Source: an uncultured Ferrovibrio sp. (GTDB lineage Bacteria > Pseudomonadota > Alphaproteobacteria > Ferrovibrionales > Ferrovibrionaceae). From it: a stretch of DNA of 64,000 nucleotides. Under the pieces are notes generated by a model. That model had not been told where the DNA came from, ran no database searches, and was given only the letters and a program-made list of their open reading frames with translations. The stretch's first letter is position 1; every line of letters begins with the position of its first letter. Of this stretch, positions 37,761 through 46,642 are shown piece by piece. The stretch is taken from positions 186,001 to 250,000 of the forward strand of contig NZ_CALGPC010000003.1 of NCBI RefSeq assembly GCF_937960835.1, in the 5' to 3' direction. Made by a program: the position numbers and the translations under genes.

Positions 37761-38684
37761 ATGCAGCTGCGTCATTTGGAAGTCTTTCATGCGGTGATGC
37801 TGACAGGAACGATTACGGCCGCCGCGAAGCTGCTCAACATCTCGCAGCCAGCGGCCACCCGCCTGCTGCTGCGTGCCGAGGACCAGCTCGGCTACAAGCT
37901 GTTCGACCGCGTCAAAGGCCGGCTCATTCCCACCCGCGAAGGCCAGGTGCTGCATGCCGAGAGCGAGCGCATCGTCAGCGGCCTGGAAAACCTGCGCAAG
38001 CTGTCGCGCAATCTCGGCGCCGCCACCAGCGGGCATCTGCGCATCGCCGCGGCACCGGCGCTGTGCATCGATCTGGTGCCGCTGGCGATCTCACGCTTCC
38101 GCCAGAAGCATGCCGATGTCAGCTTCGAGGTCGAAACCCGGCAGTATTCCGATCTCGTCCGCGTTGTGCTCAATCACGAGGTGGATATCGGAATCGGCTT
38201 CGACGTGCAGCCGCATCCCGGGCTGGAATTGCAGCTGGTCGCCGGCGCCCAATTCTACGGCATTTTTCCGAAGTCCATGGAGAATCGAGTCCCCGCCAGT
38301 GTGAAATTCGACTGGTTCCGCAGGCATCCCTTCATCGGCCTGCGCAACGATGATCCTCTGGGCGCGGCGGTCAGTTCCGGACTGAAACTCGCCGGAGTTG
38401 AGCTGCAGCCCATCGTGGAGGTCAAGACCAACCAGATCGCGCTTTCCTTGGTTTCCCGCGGCGCGGGCGTTGCCGTGGTCGATCAGTACACGGCCGCAGC
38501 CTATGACAGATCGCAGGTGATCGTGCGGCCGCTTACGCCGCGCATCGATTTTGCAGTGCACGCGATTCGCGCCAAGCATCAGCCCGCATCGGTGCTGGCA
38601 CGCAAGTTCATCGCCACTTTGGCACAGACGGAGAAAACCATTTCCGCGCTGCTGCCTGCCCCGGGAAAGCGAAACGAGACTTGA
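37761..38684 (+). CDS. LysR-family transcriptional regulator
   Basis: A 307-residue LysR protein starting at ATG 37761, 8 bases after a G-rich stretch. The helix-turn-helix is MQLRHLEVFHAVMLTGTITA then AAKLLNISQPAATRLLLRAE. The effector domain begins GHLRIAAAPALCIDLVPLAI. The pattern resembles regulators of amino-acid oxidation genes; it is divergent from the dadA-like gene, the most probable target, and upstream of the TAXI gene. Confidence 0.92.
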   Translation: MQLRHLEVFHAVMLTGTITAAAKLLNISQPAATRLLLRAEDQLGYKLFDRVKGRLIPTREGQVLHAESERIVSGLENLRKLSRNLGAATSGHLRIAAAPALCIDLVPLAISRFRQKHADVSFEVETRQYSDLVRVVLNHEVDIGIGFDVQPHPGLELQLVAGAQFYGIFPKSMENRVPASVKFDWFRRHPFIGLRNDDPLGAAVSSGLKLAGVELQPIVEVKTNQIALSLVSRGAGVAVVDQYTAAAYDRSQVIVRPLTPRIDFAVHAIRAKHQPASVLARKFIATLAQTEKTISALLPAPGKRNET

Positions 38685-38880
38685 CGAAACCACCTCTCCC
38701 GGTGTCCATACCAGTAGGTTATGGGACAGGCACCGATACGCATGGTGGGTGGCTTAGGCTTTCCGCTATCACAGGGGGCGCGTGGGTCCGGCCATAGTCT
38801 TTGAACTGGGCATGTCCCGGTCTGGTCGTCAGGCGGCTCGCCATCGACGGCTACCGCAAGCAATCACGGAGGAGAAAATA

Positions 38881-39861
38881 ATGACGCAGTTTACAGCCAA
38901 GCGCCTGTTCGGGGGTATCCTCGGCGCGGCCCTGTTGGCCGCCCTGCCCGGCACCGGCATGGCACAGCAGAAGTTCATCACCATCGGCACCGGCGGCGTG
39001 ACCGGCGTCTATTACGCGGCCGGCGGCGCCATCTGCCGTCTGCTGAACAAGGACCGCAAGTCGCACGGCATCCGCTGCTCGGTCGAGTCGACCGGCGGTT
39101 CGGCCTACAACGTCAACACGATCCGCGCCGGCGAGCTCGACTTCGGCATGGCTCAGTCGGACGTGCATTTCAACGGCCTGAAGGGCGTCGGCGCGTTCAA
39201 GGATGCCGGCCCGTTCGCCGATCTGCGCTCGGTCTACTCGATCCATCCCGAGCCGTTCACCGTGCTGGCCCGCAAGGAAATCAACGCCACCAAGTTCGAG
39301 GATCTGAAGGGCAAGCGCTTCAACGTCGGCAACCCCGGCTCGGGCACCCGTGCCTCGCTGGAAGAGCTGCTCGGCGCGCTCGGCTGGAAGCTGTCTGACT
39401 TCTCGCTCGCCTCCGAGCTGAAGGCCGACGAGCACGGCCCGGCGCTGTGCGACAACAAGATCGATGGCTTCTTCTACGGCGTCGGCCATCCTTCGGCCAA
39501 CATCCAGGATCCGACCACCACCTGCGGCGCCAAGCTGGTCTCCATCGAGGGCCCGGCTGTCGACAAGCTGGTTGCGGAGCATCCCTACTTCGCCAAGGCC
39601 ACCATCCCGGGCGGCCTGTACAACAACAACCCGCAGCCGACCAACACCTACGGCGTGCTGGCGACCCTGGTCACCTCGGCCAAGGTCGACACCGAGACCG
39701 TCTATCAGCTGGTGAAGGCCACCTTCGAGAATTTCGACGAATTCAAGAAGCTGCATCCGGCTTTCGCCAACCTTGATCCGAAGAAGATGATCAAGGACGG
39801 CCTCTCGGCGCCGCTGCATGACGGTGCCGTGAAGTACTACAAGGAAAAGGGTTGGATGTAA
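38881..39861 (+). CDS. TAXI-family TRAP transporter solute receptor
   Basis: A 326-residue periplasmic protein with a signal peptide ending GTGMAQQ and the start fixed by CACGGAGGAGAAAATA. TAXI traits: [20 protein letters not shown] near 31-50, [20 protein letters not shown] and [20 protein letters not shown]. These receptors bind small acids such as glutamate or glutarate-like compounds. A clear terminator follows, and then the fused permease; together they form the transporter. Confidence 0.95.
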   Translation: MTQFTAKRLFGGILGAALLAALPGTGMAQQKFITIGTGGVTGVYYAAGGAICRLLNKDRKSHGIRCSVESTGGSAYNVNTIRAGELDFGMAQSDVHFNGLKGVGAFKDAGPFADLRSVYSIHPEPFTVLARKEINATKFEDLKGKRFNVGNPGSGTRASLEELLGALGWKLSDFSLASELKADEHGPALCDNKIDGFFYGVGHPSANIQDPTTTCGAKLVSIEGPAVDKLVAEHPYFAKATIPGGLYNNNPQPTNTYGVLATLVTSAKVDTETVYQLVKATFENFDEFKKLHPAFANLDPKKMIKDGLSAPLHDGAVKYYKEKGWM

Positions 39862-39877
39862 TTTTTCACATCCGGGG

Positions 39878-39911
39878 AAGCCGGCCCGCGTAACTGCGGG
39901 CCGGCTTTTTT
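39878..39911 (+). terminator. Rho-independent terminator after the TAXI receptor gene
   Basis: AAGCCGGCCCGC (39878-39889) and GCGGGCCGGCTT (39896-39907) with a 6-base loop, running into TTTTTT. It lies 16 bases past the stop and before the permease gene, and probably sets the receptor-to-permease ratio. Confidence 0.88.
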
Positions 39912-39947
39912 GTTGAGCAGATGCCAGTAACGGACGGGGGATCGACC

Positions 39948-42545
39948 ATGACCGAAGCCAAGCCACGGCCAGCCACCGAACAGGAATTGCAGGAACTTGT
40001 CGCCGAAGCCGATCTCGGCGGCCGCGACCCAAAAGGCCTGGTGGCCAAAATCATCCTGACCGTCGCCGTCGCCTGGTCCACCTTCCAGGTCTGGTATGCC
40101 TCGCCGCTGCCGTTCATGCTCGGCGTCTTCATCCTGAACGACACCCAGGCCCGCGCGATCCATCTCGGCTTCGCGGTCTTTCTCGCCTTCACCTGCTATC
40201 CGGCCTTCCGCAAGTCGCCGCGCAGCTATATCCCGCTGATCGACTGGATTCTGGCGCTCGCCGGTGCCTTTGCCGCTTCGTACCTGTATCTTTTCTACGT
40301 CGCGCTGTCGCAGCGGCCCGGCACCCCGACCTGGTATGACCTTGTCACTGCCGGTGTCGGCCTCGTGCTGCTGCTCGAAGCGACCCGCCGCACGCTTGGC
40401 CCGCCGATGGTGGTCGTGGCTGCGGTCTTCATCGTGTTTACCTTCGCCGGCCCCTACATGCCGGACGTGATCCAGCACAAGGGCGCGTCGGTCTACAAAT
40501 TCCTGCAACATCAGTGGCTGACCACCGAAGGCGTCTTCGGCGTGGCGCTTGGCGTCTCCACCAGCTTCGTCTTCCTCTTCGTGCTGTTCGGCTCGCTGCT
40601 GGAGAAAGCCGGTGGCGGCAACTGGATGATGCAGATTTCGGTCGCCCTGCTCGGCCATCTGCGCGGTGGCCCCGCCAAGGTGGCCGTGGTGTCCTCAGCC
40701 CTGAATGGCGTGGTGTCCGGCTCGTCGGTTTCCAACGTCGTCTCCGGCGGCATCTTCACCATCCCGATGATGAAGCGCACCGGCCTTTCCGGCATCAAGG
40801 CCGGCGCGATTGAGACCGCCTCCTCCGTCAACGGCCAGATCATGCCCCCGGTGATGGGTGCCGCCGCCTTCCTGATGACGGAATATGTCGGCCTGCCCTA
40901 TTCCGAGATCGTCAAGCACGCCTTCCTGCCGGCGGTGATTTCCTACATCGCGCTGTTCTACATCGTCGATCTGGAAGCCGTGAAAATCGGCTCCAAGCCG
41001 CTGGAGCGCGCCGTGAAGCGTCCGCGCCGCGAATTCTGGCTGCGCCAGGCATTGGGCTGGGCCGGCACCATCGTCGTGCTCTGCGTCCTGTATTATGCCG
41101 TGCTCGGCATTCAGGCCGCCTTCGGCGATGCCGCGCCCTGGCTGGTCGCGCTCGGCGGCCTTGCTGTCTATCTGCTAACGCTTTGGTATGCGACGAAGTT
41201 CCCCGACCTGGAATTGGACGACGCCAACAATCCAGACATCAAAGTGCCGGAAGCCTGGAGCGTGGCGCGCACCGGCCTGCAATTCATTCTGCCGATCATC
41301 GTATTGCTTTGGTGCTTGATGATCGAGGAATTGTCGCCTGGCCTTTCCGCCTTCTGGGCGACCGCCACGATCATCGGCATCGTGGTGACGCAGCGGCCGA
41401 TCATCGCGCTGTTCCGTAACAGCGGCGGCCTCGCTGCGGCATTCCGCCAGGGTGTGGCCGATCTGATCGACGGCTTCAATCTCGGCGCCCGCAACATGAT
41501 CGGCATTGGCATCGCGACCGCAACAGCCGGCATCATCGTGGGCACCGTGACGCTGACCGGCATGGGCCTGATGATGACCGACTTCGTCGAGTTCGTCTCC
41601 GGCGGCAACATCATCATCATGCTGCTGCTGACGGCCTTCATCTGCCTGATCCTCGGCATGGGCATCCCGACCACGGCAAACTACATCCTGGTCGCCACCC
41701 TGATGGCGCCGGTAATCGTCGAGCTCGGCGCTCAGGCGGGCATCCCGATCCCGCTGATCGCCGTCCATCTCTTCGTCTTCTATTTCGGCATCATGGCCGA
41801 CGTGACGCCGCCGGTGGGCCTGGCCTCCTTTGCCGCTGCCGCGATCTCGGGCGAGGATCCGATCAAGACGGGCCTGCAGGGCACGCTGTACTCGATGCGC
41901 ACGGCGATCCTGCCCTTTGTCTTCATCTTCAATCCGCAATTGCTGATGATCGACATCGACAACACCATGGAAGCCCTCCTGGTGATCGGCGTCTCCACCA
42001 TTGCCATCCTGGTCTTCTCGGCCGCCACCATGGGCTGGTTCCTGACCAAGAGCAAAATCTGGGAAACGGTCGTGCTGCTGCTGGTCTGCCTGGCGCTGTT
42101 CCGCCCCGGCCTGTTCTGGGATCAGCTCTACGAACCCTACAAGGAGGCGCCTGCGTCGCAGGTCTTTGATATCGCCGGCAAGCTGCCCGAGGATGGCCGC
42201 CTGCTGCTGGTCGTCAGCGGCGTCACCCTGGAAGGCGACGATGTGACCAAGACCATCAGCCTGCCGGTTGGCAAGCCGGGCGATGGCCGCAAGCGCCTGA
42301 ACGACGCCGGTCTGATGGTCACGGCGCTGGGCAACCAGGTGCAGATCGGCTCGGTCCAGTTCGGCTCGGCGGCGCGCCGTGTCGGTCTGGAGCAGGGCTT
42401 CACCATCGAGCACGTGCTGCTGCCGGCTGACCGGCCCAGCAAGCACTGGGTCTATGTGCCGGCCTTCGCCTTGCTCGGTCTGGTGATGCTGCTGCAATGG
42501 CGTCGCCGGCGCCAGCAGCCGGCCGCCGCGCCGCAGGCCGCATGA
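39948..42545 (+). CDS. TRAP transporter fused permease (4TM-12TM type)
   Basis: An 865-residue fusion of the DctQ- and DctM-like membrane parts, as usual for TAXI systems. The start at 39948 follows a GGGGGATC stretch. Motifs: SGSSVSNVVSGGIFTIPMMK near 262, VNGQIMPPVMGAAAFLMTEY near 295, and GMGIPTTANYILVATLMAPV near 575. The last ~180 residues match the DUF3394-type C-terminal extension: one helix, a PDZ-like soluble part (LPVGKPGDGRKRLNDAG) and a final helix before RRRRQQ. The stop overlaps queC by 4 bases. Confidence 0.94.
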   Translation: MTEAKPRPATEQELQELVAEADLGGRDPKGLVAKIILTVAVAWSTFQVWYASPLPFMLGVFILNDTQARAIHLGFAVFLAFTCYPAFRKSPRSYIPLIDWILALAGAFAASYLYLFYVALSQRPGTPTWYDLVTAGVGLVLLLEATRRTLGPPMVVVAAVFIVFTFAGPYMPDVIQHKGASVYKFLQHQWLTTEGVFGVALGVSTSFVFLFVLFGSLLEKAGGGNWMMQISVALLGHLRGGPAKVAVVSSALNGVVSGSSVSNVVSGGIFTIPMMKRTGLSGIKAGAIETASSVNGQIMPPVMGAAAFLMTEYVGLPYSEIVKHAFLPAVISYIALFYIVDLEAVKIGSKPLERAVKRPRREFWLRQALGWAGTIVVLCVLYYAVLGIQAAFGDAAPWLVALGGLAVYLLTLWYATKFPDLELDDANNPDIKVPEAWSVARTGLQFILPIIVLLWCLMIEELSPGLSAFWATATIIGIVVTQRPIIALFRNSGGLAAAFRQGVADLIDGFNLGARNMIGIGIATATAGIIVGTVTLTGMGLMMTDFVEFVSGGNIIIMLLLTAFICLILGMGIPTTANYILVATLMAPVIVELGAQAGIPIPLIAVHLFVFYFGIMADVTPPVGLASFAAAAISGEDPIKTGLQGTLYSMRTAILPFVFIFNPQLLMIDIDNTMEALLVIGVSTIAILVFSAATMGWFLTKSKIWETVVLLLVCLALFRPGLFWDQLYEPYKEAPASQVFDIAGKLPEDGRLLLVVSGVTLEGDDVTKTISLPVGKPGDGRKRLNDAGLMVTALGNQVQIGSVQFGSAARRVGLEQGFTIEHVLLPADRPSKHWVYVPAFALLGLVMLLQWRRRRQQPAAAPQAA

Positions 42546-43252
42546 TGCGTACCGTCGTTCTCTGCTCCGGCGGCATCGATTCCGCCACCTTGGCCTACAA
42601 GGTGGCGGCGGAGCGGCAGCTGGATCGTCTGGTCTCCTTCGATTACGGCCAGCGCCACCGGCGCGAACTGGAACATGCCGCGCTGATCGCCGAGCGGCTG
42701 GAAACGCGGCATGACGTGATCAACATCGCCGGGCTGGGGCGGTTCCTCTCAAGCTCGGCGCTGATCAGCGGCGGCGCCGAGCCGGTGCCGGACGGGCATT
42801 ACGCCGAAGACAACATGAAGGCGACCGTGGTGCCGAACCGCAACGCCATCCTGCTCAGCATTGCCTTCGGCATTGCTGCCGGCGCGAAAGCCGATGCGGT
42901 CGGCATCGCCGTGCATGGCGGCGACCATTTCATCTATCCCGATTGCCGCCCCGCCTTTGTCGATGCCTTCCGCGCGATGCAGGCATGCGCGCTGGAAGGC
43001 ATGTGGGAAGTCGAGCTTTACGCGCCGTTTATCGGCACCGACAAGGCCGGGATCGTGCGCGAGGGCCTGCGGCTTGGCGTGCCTTATGAACTGACCTGGA
43101 GCTGCTACAAGGGCGGCGAGAAGCATTGCGGCCGCTGCGGCACCTGCGTCGAGCGCCGCGAAGCCTTCCATCTCGCCGGCGCGCCGGACCCGACGCAGTA
43201 TGAGGATCCGGATTACTGGATCGAAGCGATCCGGAAGATGAAGACGGCGTAG
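42542..43252 (+). CDS. queC: 7-cyano-7-deazaguanine synthase QueC
   Basis: QueC converts 7-carboxy-7-deazaguanine to preQ0 with ATP and ammonia, on the route to queuosine in tRNA. The 236 residues show the PP-loop SGGIDSATLAYK at ~9-20, FDYGQRH at 34-40, and the zinc site CYKGGEKHCGRCGTCVERRE near 198-217. It begins inside the end of the TRAP permease gene (ATGA overlap), an unusual pairing, and faces the queuosine-precursor transporter gene downstream. Confidence 0.96.
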   Translation: MMRTVVLCSGGIDSATLAYKVAAERQLDRLVSFDYGQRHRRELEHAALIAERLETRHDVINIAGLGRFLSSSALISGGAEPVPDGHYAEDNMKATVVPNRNAILLSIAFGIAAGAKADAVGIAVHGGDHFIYPDCRPAFVDAFRAMQACALEGMWEVELYAPFIGTDKAGIVREGLRLGVPYELTWSCYKGGEKHCGRCGTCVERREAFHLAGAPDPTQYEDPDYWIEAIRKMKTA

Positions 43253-43255
43253 ATG

Positions 43256-43286
43256 TCATGCCCGGCCTTGCGCCGGGCATTTCTTT
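43256..43286. terminator. Palindrome copy D, likely bidirectional terminator
   Basis: ATGCCCGGC (43258-43266) and GCCGGGCAT (43272-43280) form a perfect 9-base stem and are followed by TTCTTTT on the plus strand. It lies between the convergent queC and queuosine-transporter genes and shares its GTCATGCCCGG start with the palindrome at 2824. Confidence 0.75.
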
Positions 43287-43296
43287 TCAGCAGCGA

Positions 43297-43866
43297 TCAG
43301 GCGGCGGCAATCCCAAGCCGCGCATCGCGGTCGCGCAGCAGGCGGATGATCGGAATGCTGAACAGCACCATCCAGGCCTTGCCGATGATCTGGCCGGCCA
43401 GATAGTCGAGGCTGCCGAAGGCCAGATACAAAAACACCACGGAGTCGACGCAAAGGCCCACCAGGCTGGACAGCAGCACGGCGCGGATCAGGCCGCGCTT
43501 TTGCAGCGGCGTGTAGACGGCAAAGTCGGCCAGTTCGGACAGCAGGAAGGCCGCAGCCGAAGCCACCACCAAGGACGGCGCAGCCACGAGCCCCGACAAG
43601 GCCGCGCCGGCCAGGATCGCCCCCAAGGTCCACAGCTTGCCGAGGCGGCGCTGCACCAGATCGCGCAGCACCAGCGCCAGGCCGATGATCAGCACGCCGC
43701 TCGGCGCGGTCACGGCCTGACCATTGAAGCCGGGCGCGACGGGGATGAGACATGGCCCCTGCGGCACGCAGATGGTGCCGACATTCCCGATCAGCCAGTT
43801 GGCCAGCGGGACGCAGGCGATGAACGCCGCCAGAAACGCAAATCCTTCCAGACGAATACGGGCCAT
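43297..43866 (-). CDS. Queuosine precursor transporter (VUT/YhhQ family)
   Basis: A 189-residue membrane protein with about six hydrophobic segments. The family pattern is visible: APSGVLIIGLALVLRDLVQRRLG near 55-77, LLSELADFAVYTPLQKRGLI near 108-127, and LVGLCVDSVVFLYLAFGSLDY near 136-156. YhhQ-type proteins import preQ0 or queuine-like bases. Together with queC this suggests the organism both makes and salvages 7-deazaguanine precursors. Confidence 0.9.
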   Translation of the reverse strand: MARIRLEGFAFLAAFIACVPLANWLIGNVGTICVPQGPCLIPVAPGFNGQAVTAPSGVLIIGLALVLRDLVQRRLGKLWTLGAILAGAALSGLVAAPSLVVASAAAFLLSELADFAVYTPLQKRGLIRAVLLSSLVGLCVDSVVFLYLAFGSLDYLAGQIIGKAWMVLFSIPIIRLLRDRDARLGIAAA

Positions 43867-43929
43867 ATGGGGAGACTCCTGTCGGGGCTGGGATATACGG
43901 CCCCCGCCCTGTTAAGGCAACCCGGCGGC

Positions 43930-45531
43930 TTAGTCCTTGATTCTGCTCATTAAGCTGTCCAGCCGGTCGGCCTCAGAGGCCGGCTTGTCCCAGCGGATGC
44001 GGGCGATCCGGGGAAACCGCATGGCCACGCCGGATTTGTGCCGGCTGGAGCGGCGCAGGCCCTCATAGGCGATTTCCAGCACCAGGGCTGGCTCGACGCG
44101 GCGCACCGGGCCGAAGCGTTCGACGGTGTGGCTGCGCACCCAGCGGTCGAGCTGCTGCAATTCCTCGTCGGTGAAGCCGAAATAGGCTTTGCCGACCGGG
44201 ACCAGCTCGGCATTGCCCGCCGCATCATCGCGCCAGCAGCCGAAGGTGAAATCCGAATAGAAGGACGAGCGTTTGCCGCTGCCGCGCTGCGCATAGAGCA
44301 GCACGGCATCCACCGTATCGGGCGCGCGCTTCCATTTGAACCACAGCCCTTTCGGCCTGCCCGCCACATAGGGGCTGTCGCGCCGCTTGAGCATCAGGCC
44401 CTCGGCATTCACCGAGGCCGCCAGTTGGCGCGCCTTCTCCAGCTCCTCCCAGCTCTTGAACGGAAGCTGCACCGAGAGATCGAAGCGCTCCAGCAACGGC
44501 ATATGCAGCACGCGGCGGCGATACCAGTCCTCCAGCCGGGCCCGCCGTTCCTCGAAGGAGAGGCTGCGCAGATCCTCGTCGCCTTCGAACAGAATGTCGT
44601 AAAGGCGCACGAAAGCGGGACGCTGCTTCAACTGCGCAGCAGAGACCGTCTTGCGGTTCAGGCGCTGCTGCAACTCGTTGAAGCTGCCATGCTGATCGCC
44701 GATGCGCACCAGCAGTTCGCCGTCGAGAACCGCATCAAGCCCCTGCAGATCGCCGATCTCCGGGAAGGCGGCGCTGATCTCTTCGCCGCCGCGCGAAAAG
44801 ATGCGTGTCTGCCGCGCCCCGCCCAGCACCTGCACACGGATGCCGTCCCATTTCCATTCGGCGCAAAAATCCTCTGGCTTGAGCTTCCGCAGATCAGCCT
44901 CGTCCACCGCCTGCGCCAGCATCAACGGCCGGAAAGCGGCCAGATGATCGACCTGTGGCCGCGCCCTGCCATGCTGCAGCCAGGCAAAAAGCTCGCGATA
45001 GGGCGGCTGCAGGCCGGGCCAGACTTCTTCGACCTCATCGATGGAAACCTGGCCGAACTCGGCCAAAGCCGTTTTCACCAGGCGCTCGGACACGCCGACC
45101 CGCAGGGAGCCGGTGAACAATTTGATCAGAGCCCAGCGGCCGGTGGCGTCCAGACGATCGAGCCAATCGCCGAGCAATCCTTGCGCCTCGCTGCGCCCGG
45201 CAATCCGCGCGCGTTCGATCACTTCCGACAGAGCAGGCGCCACATGCGCATCATCGTGATGCTCAGGCCAGATCAGGGCGACCGTCTCGGCCAGATCGCC
45301 GACGAAATCATAAGACCAGCGAAACAGCACCGGATCGCTGCGGCTTTCAGCCAGTTGACGGACTGCCGCCGGCTTGATCGCGGCGATGTTCAGCGCGCCG
45401 GTCAAAGCCGCCAGTGCCCAGCCGCGATCAGGATCCGGCGTATGGGCGAAGTAGTCGCGCAGATGCGCCAGCTTGGCATTGCGGCCAGGCGTGAAGATCA
45501 GGCTCTCCAGCAATGCGGAAAACGGCTTCAC
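43930..45531 (-). CDS. ATP-dependent DNA ligase of the Lhr-associated repair cluster
   Basis: A 533-residue ATP-dependent ligase (LigB/archaeal type). The N-terminal ~200 residues are the helical DNA-binding domain (RWALIKLFTGSLRVGVSERL). The adenylation lysine is K227 in EWKWDGIRVQV; further nucleotidyltransferase motifs are RIFSRGGEEI, DAVLDGELLV, LMLKRRDSPY and WFKWKR. The C-terminal OB domain follows (DAVLLYAQRGSGKRSS). It overlaps the exonuclease gene by 4 bases. Family members seal DNA nicks in a damage-response pathway separate from NAD-dependent LigA. Confidence 0.95.
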   Translation of the reverse strand: MKPFSALLESLIFTPGRNAKLAHLRDYFAHTPDPDRGWALAALTGALNIAAIKPAAVRQLAESRSDPVLFRWSYDFVGDLAETVALIWPEHHDDAHVAPALSEVIERARIAGRSEAQGLLGDWLDRLDATGRWALIKLFTGSLRVGVSERLVKTALAEFGQVSIDEVEEVWPGLQPPYRELFAWLQHGRARPQVDHLAAFRPLMLAQAVDEADLRKLKPEDFCAEWKWDGIRVQVLGGARQTRIFSRGGEEISAAFPEIGDLQGLDAVLDGELLVRIGDQHGSFNELQQRLNRKTVSAAQLKQRPAFVRLYDILFEGDEDLRSLSFEERRARLEDWYRRRVLHMPLLERFDLSVQLPFKSWEELEKARQLAASVNAEGLMLKRRDSPYVAGRPKGLWFKWKRAPDTVDAVLLYAQRGSGKRSSFYSDFTFGCWRDDAAGNAELVPVGKAYFGFTDEELQQLDRWVRSHTVERFGPVRRVEPALVLEIAYEGLRRSSRHKSGVAMRFPRIARIRWDKPASEADRLDSLMSRIKD

Positions 45532-46544
45532 ACCGGATCCTCGTCCTCGAAACCGATGAGCGACAACGCCCGGGTGCGGATGCCGCGCTGGCTGGCGGCA
45601 TGGATCAGTGCCTCCTCGCGCCCATGGGTGACCCAGACCTCCGGCGCGCCGACCTCATCGAGCGTCGCGTTCAACTCGTCCCAGTCCGCGTGATCGGAAA
45701 TCACCAACGGCAATTCCAGGCCGCGCTGCTTGGCGCGCTGCTTGACCCGCAGCCAGCCGGAGGCGGCGCAATTGACTGCATCTGGCAGGCGGCGCGACCA
45801 GCGGTCTTCGATGGCCGATGGCGGTGCCAGTACGATCTGGCCGACCAGTCCGGATTTGGGCATGTCGCCGACATGCCGAAATTCGCCGAGATCGAGGCCG
45901 GAACTGCGGTAGAGCTCGCACAGGCCGACCAGTGCGCCATGCAGCCAGATCGGCGCGTCGTAGCCTGCCTCGCGCAGCAGCATGATCACACGCTGCGCCT
46001 TGCCCAGCGCATAGACGCCGACCAGATGCGCGCGTTCCGGGAAAAGCTGGACGGATTGCAGCAGCTTGGCGATCTCGTCCTTGTCATCGGGATGTTTGAA
46101 GATGGGCAAGGCGAAGGTCGCCTCGGTAACAAAGACATCGCAGCTCTGCACGTCGAAGGGCGGGCAAGTCGGATCGCGGCGGCGCTTATAGTCGCCGGAC
46201 ACCACGGCACGGCTGCCGCGATACTCCAGCACCACCTGGGCGGAGCCGAGCACGTGGCCTGCCGGGATCAGCCGTAAGGTCACATCCTTGATCGTCAGGC
46301 TCTCGCCGTATTGAAGCGCCTGCTGCTGACGGCCTGCCTCATCCCCCATGCGGAGCCGCATGATCGACAAGGTCTGCGCTGTTGCCAGCACGTGGCGGTG
46401 GCCACCGCGGGCATGGTCGCTGTGGCCATGGGTGATAACGGCGCGATCCGATGGCGCCGTCGGGTCGATGTAGAAATCGCCGGGCTCGACATAGAGGCCG
46501 CGCGGCGTGGTCTTCAGCCAGGTTTCGGGATGGGGTGCGTGCAT
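45528..46544 (-). CDS. Ligase-associated DNA exonuclease (MBL/beta-CASP fold)
   Basis: A 338-residue metallo-beta-lactamase fold nuclease starting at ATG 46544 (MHAPHPETWLKTTPRGLYVE). The metal motif THGHSDHARGGH has H39, H41, D43 and H44; IPAGHVLGSAQVVLEY and VVSGDYKRRRDPT add further ligands. The C-terminal part ends with VISDHADWDELNAT and VWVTHGREEALIHA, typical of the SNM1/CPSF-like group. It is divergent from the helicase gene, with ~99 bases between them. Confidence 0.93.
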   Translation of the reverse strand: MHAPHPETWLKTTPRGLYVEPGDFYIDPTAPSDRAVITHGHSDHARGGHRHVLATAQTLSIMRLRMGDEAGRQQQALQYGESLTIKDVTLRLIPAGHVLGSAQVVLEYRGSRAVVSGDYKRRRDPTCPPFDVQSCDVFVTEATFALPIFKHPDDKDEIAKLLQSVQLFPERAHLVGVYALGKAQRVIMLLREAGYDAPIWLHGALVGLCELYRSSGLDLGEFRHVGDMPKSGLVGQIVLAPPSAIEDRWSRRLPDAVNCAASGWLRVKQRAKQRGLELPLVISDHADWDELNATLDEVGAPEVWVTHGREEALIHAASQRGIRTRALSLIGFEDEDPV

Positions 46545-46642
46545 CTGTGGCAAAGATATAGGGCGCGGCAGCGTTCCATCCATTCCGTCCCTGCTCCACC
46601 GGCCGGTAGTGACGCGCCGCGATTCAGACCTATATCGCTGGC

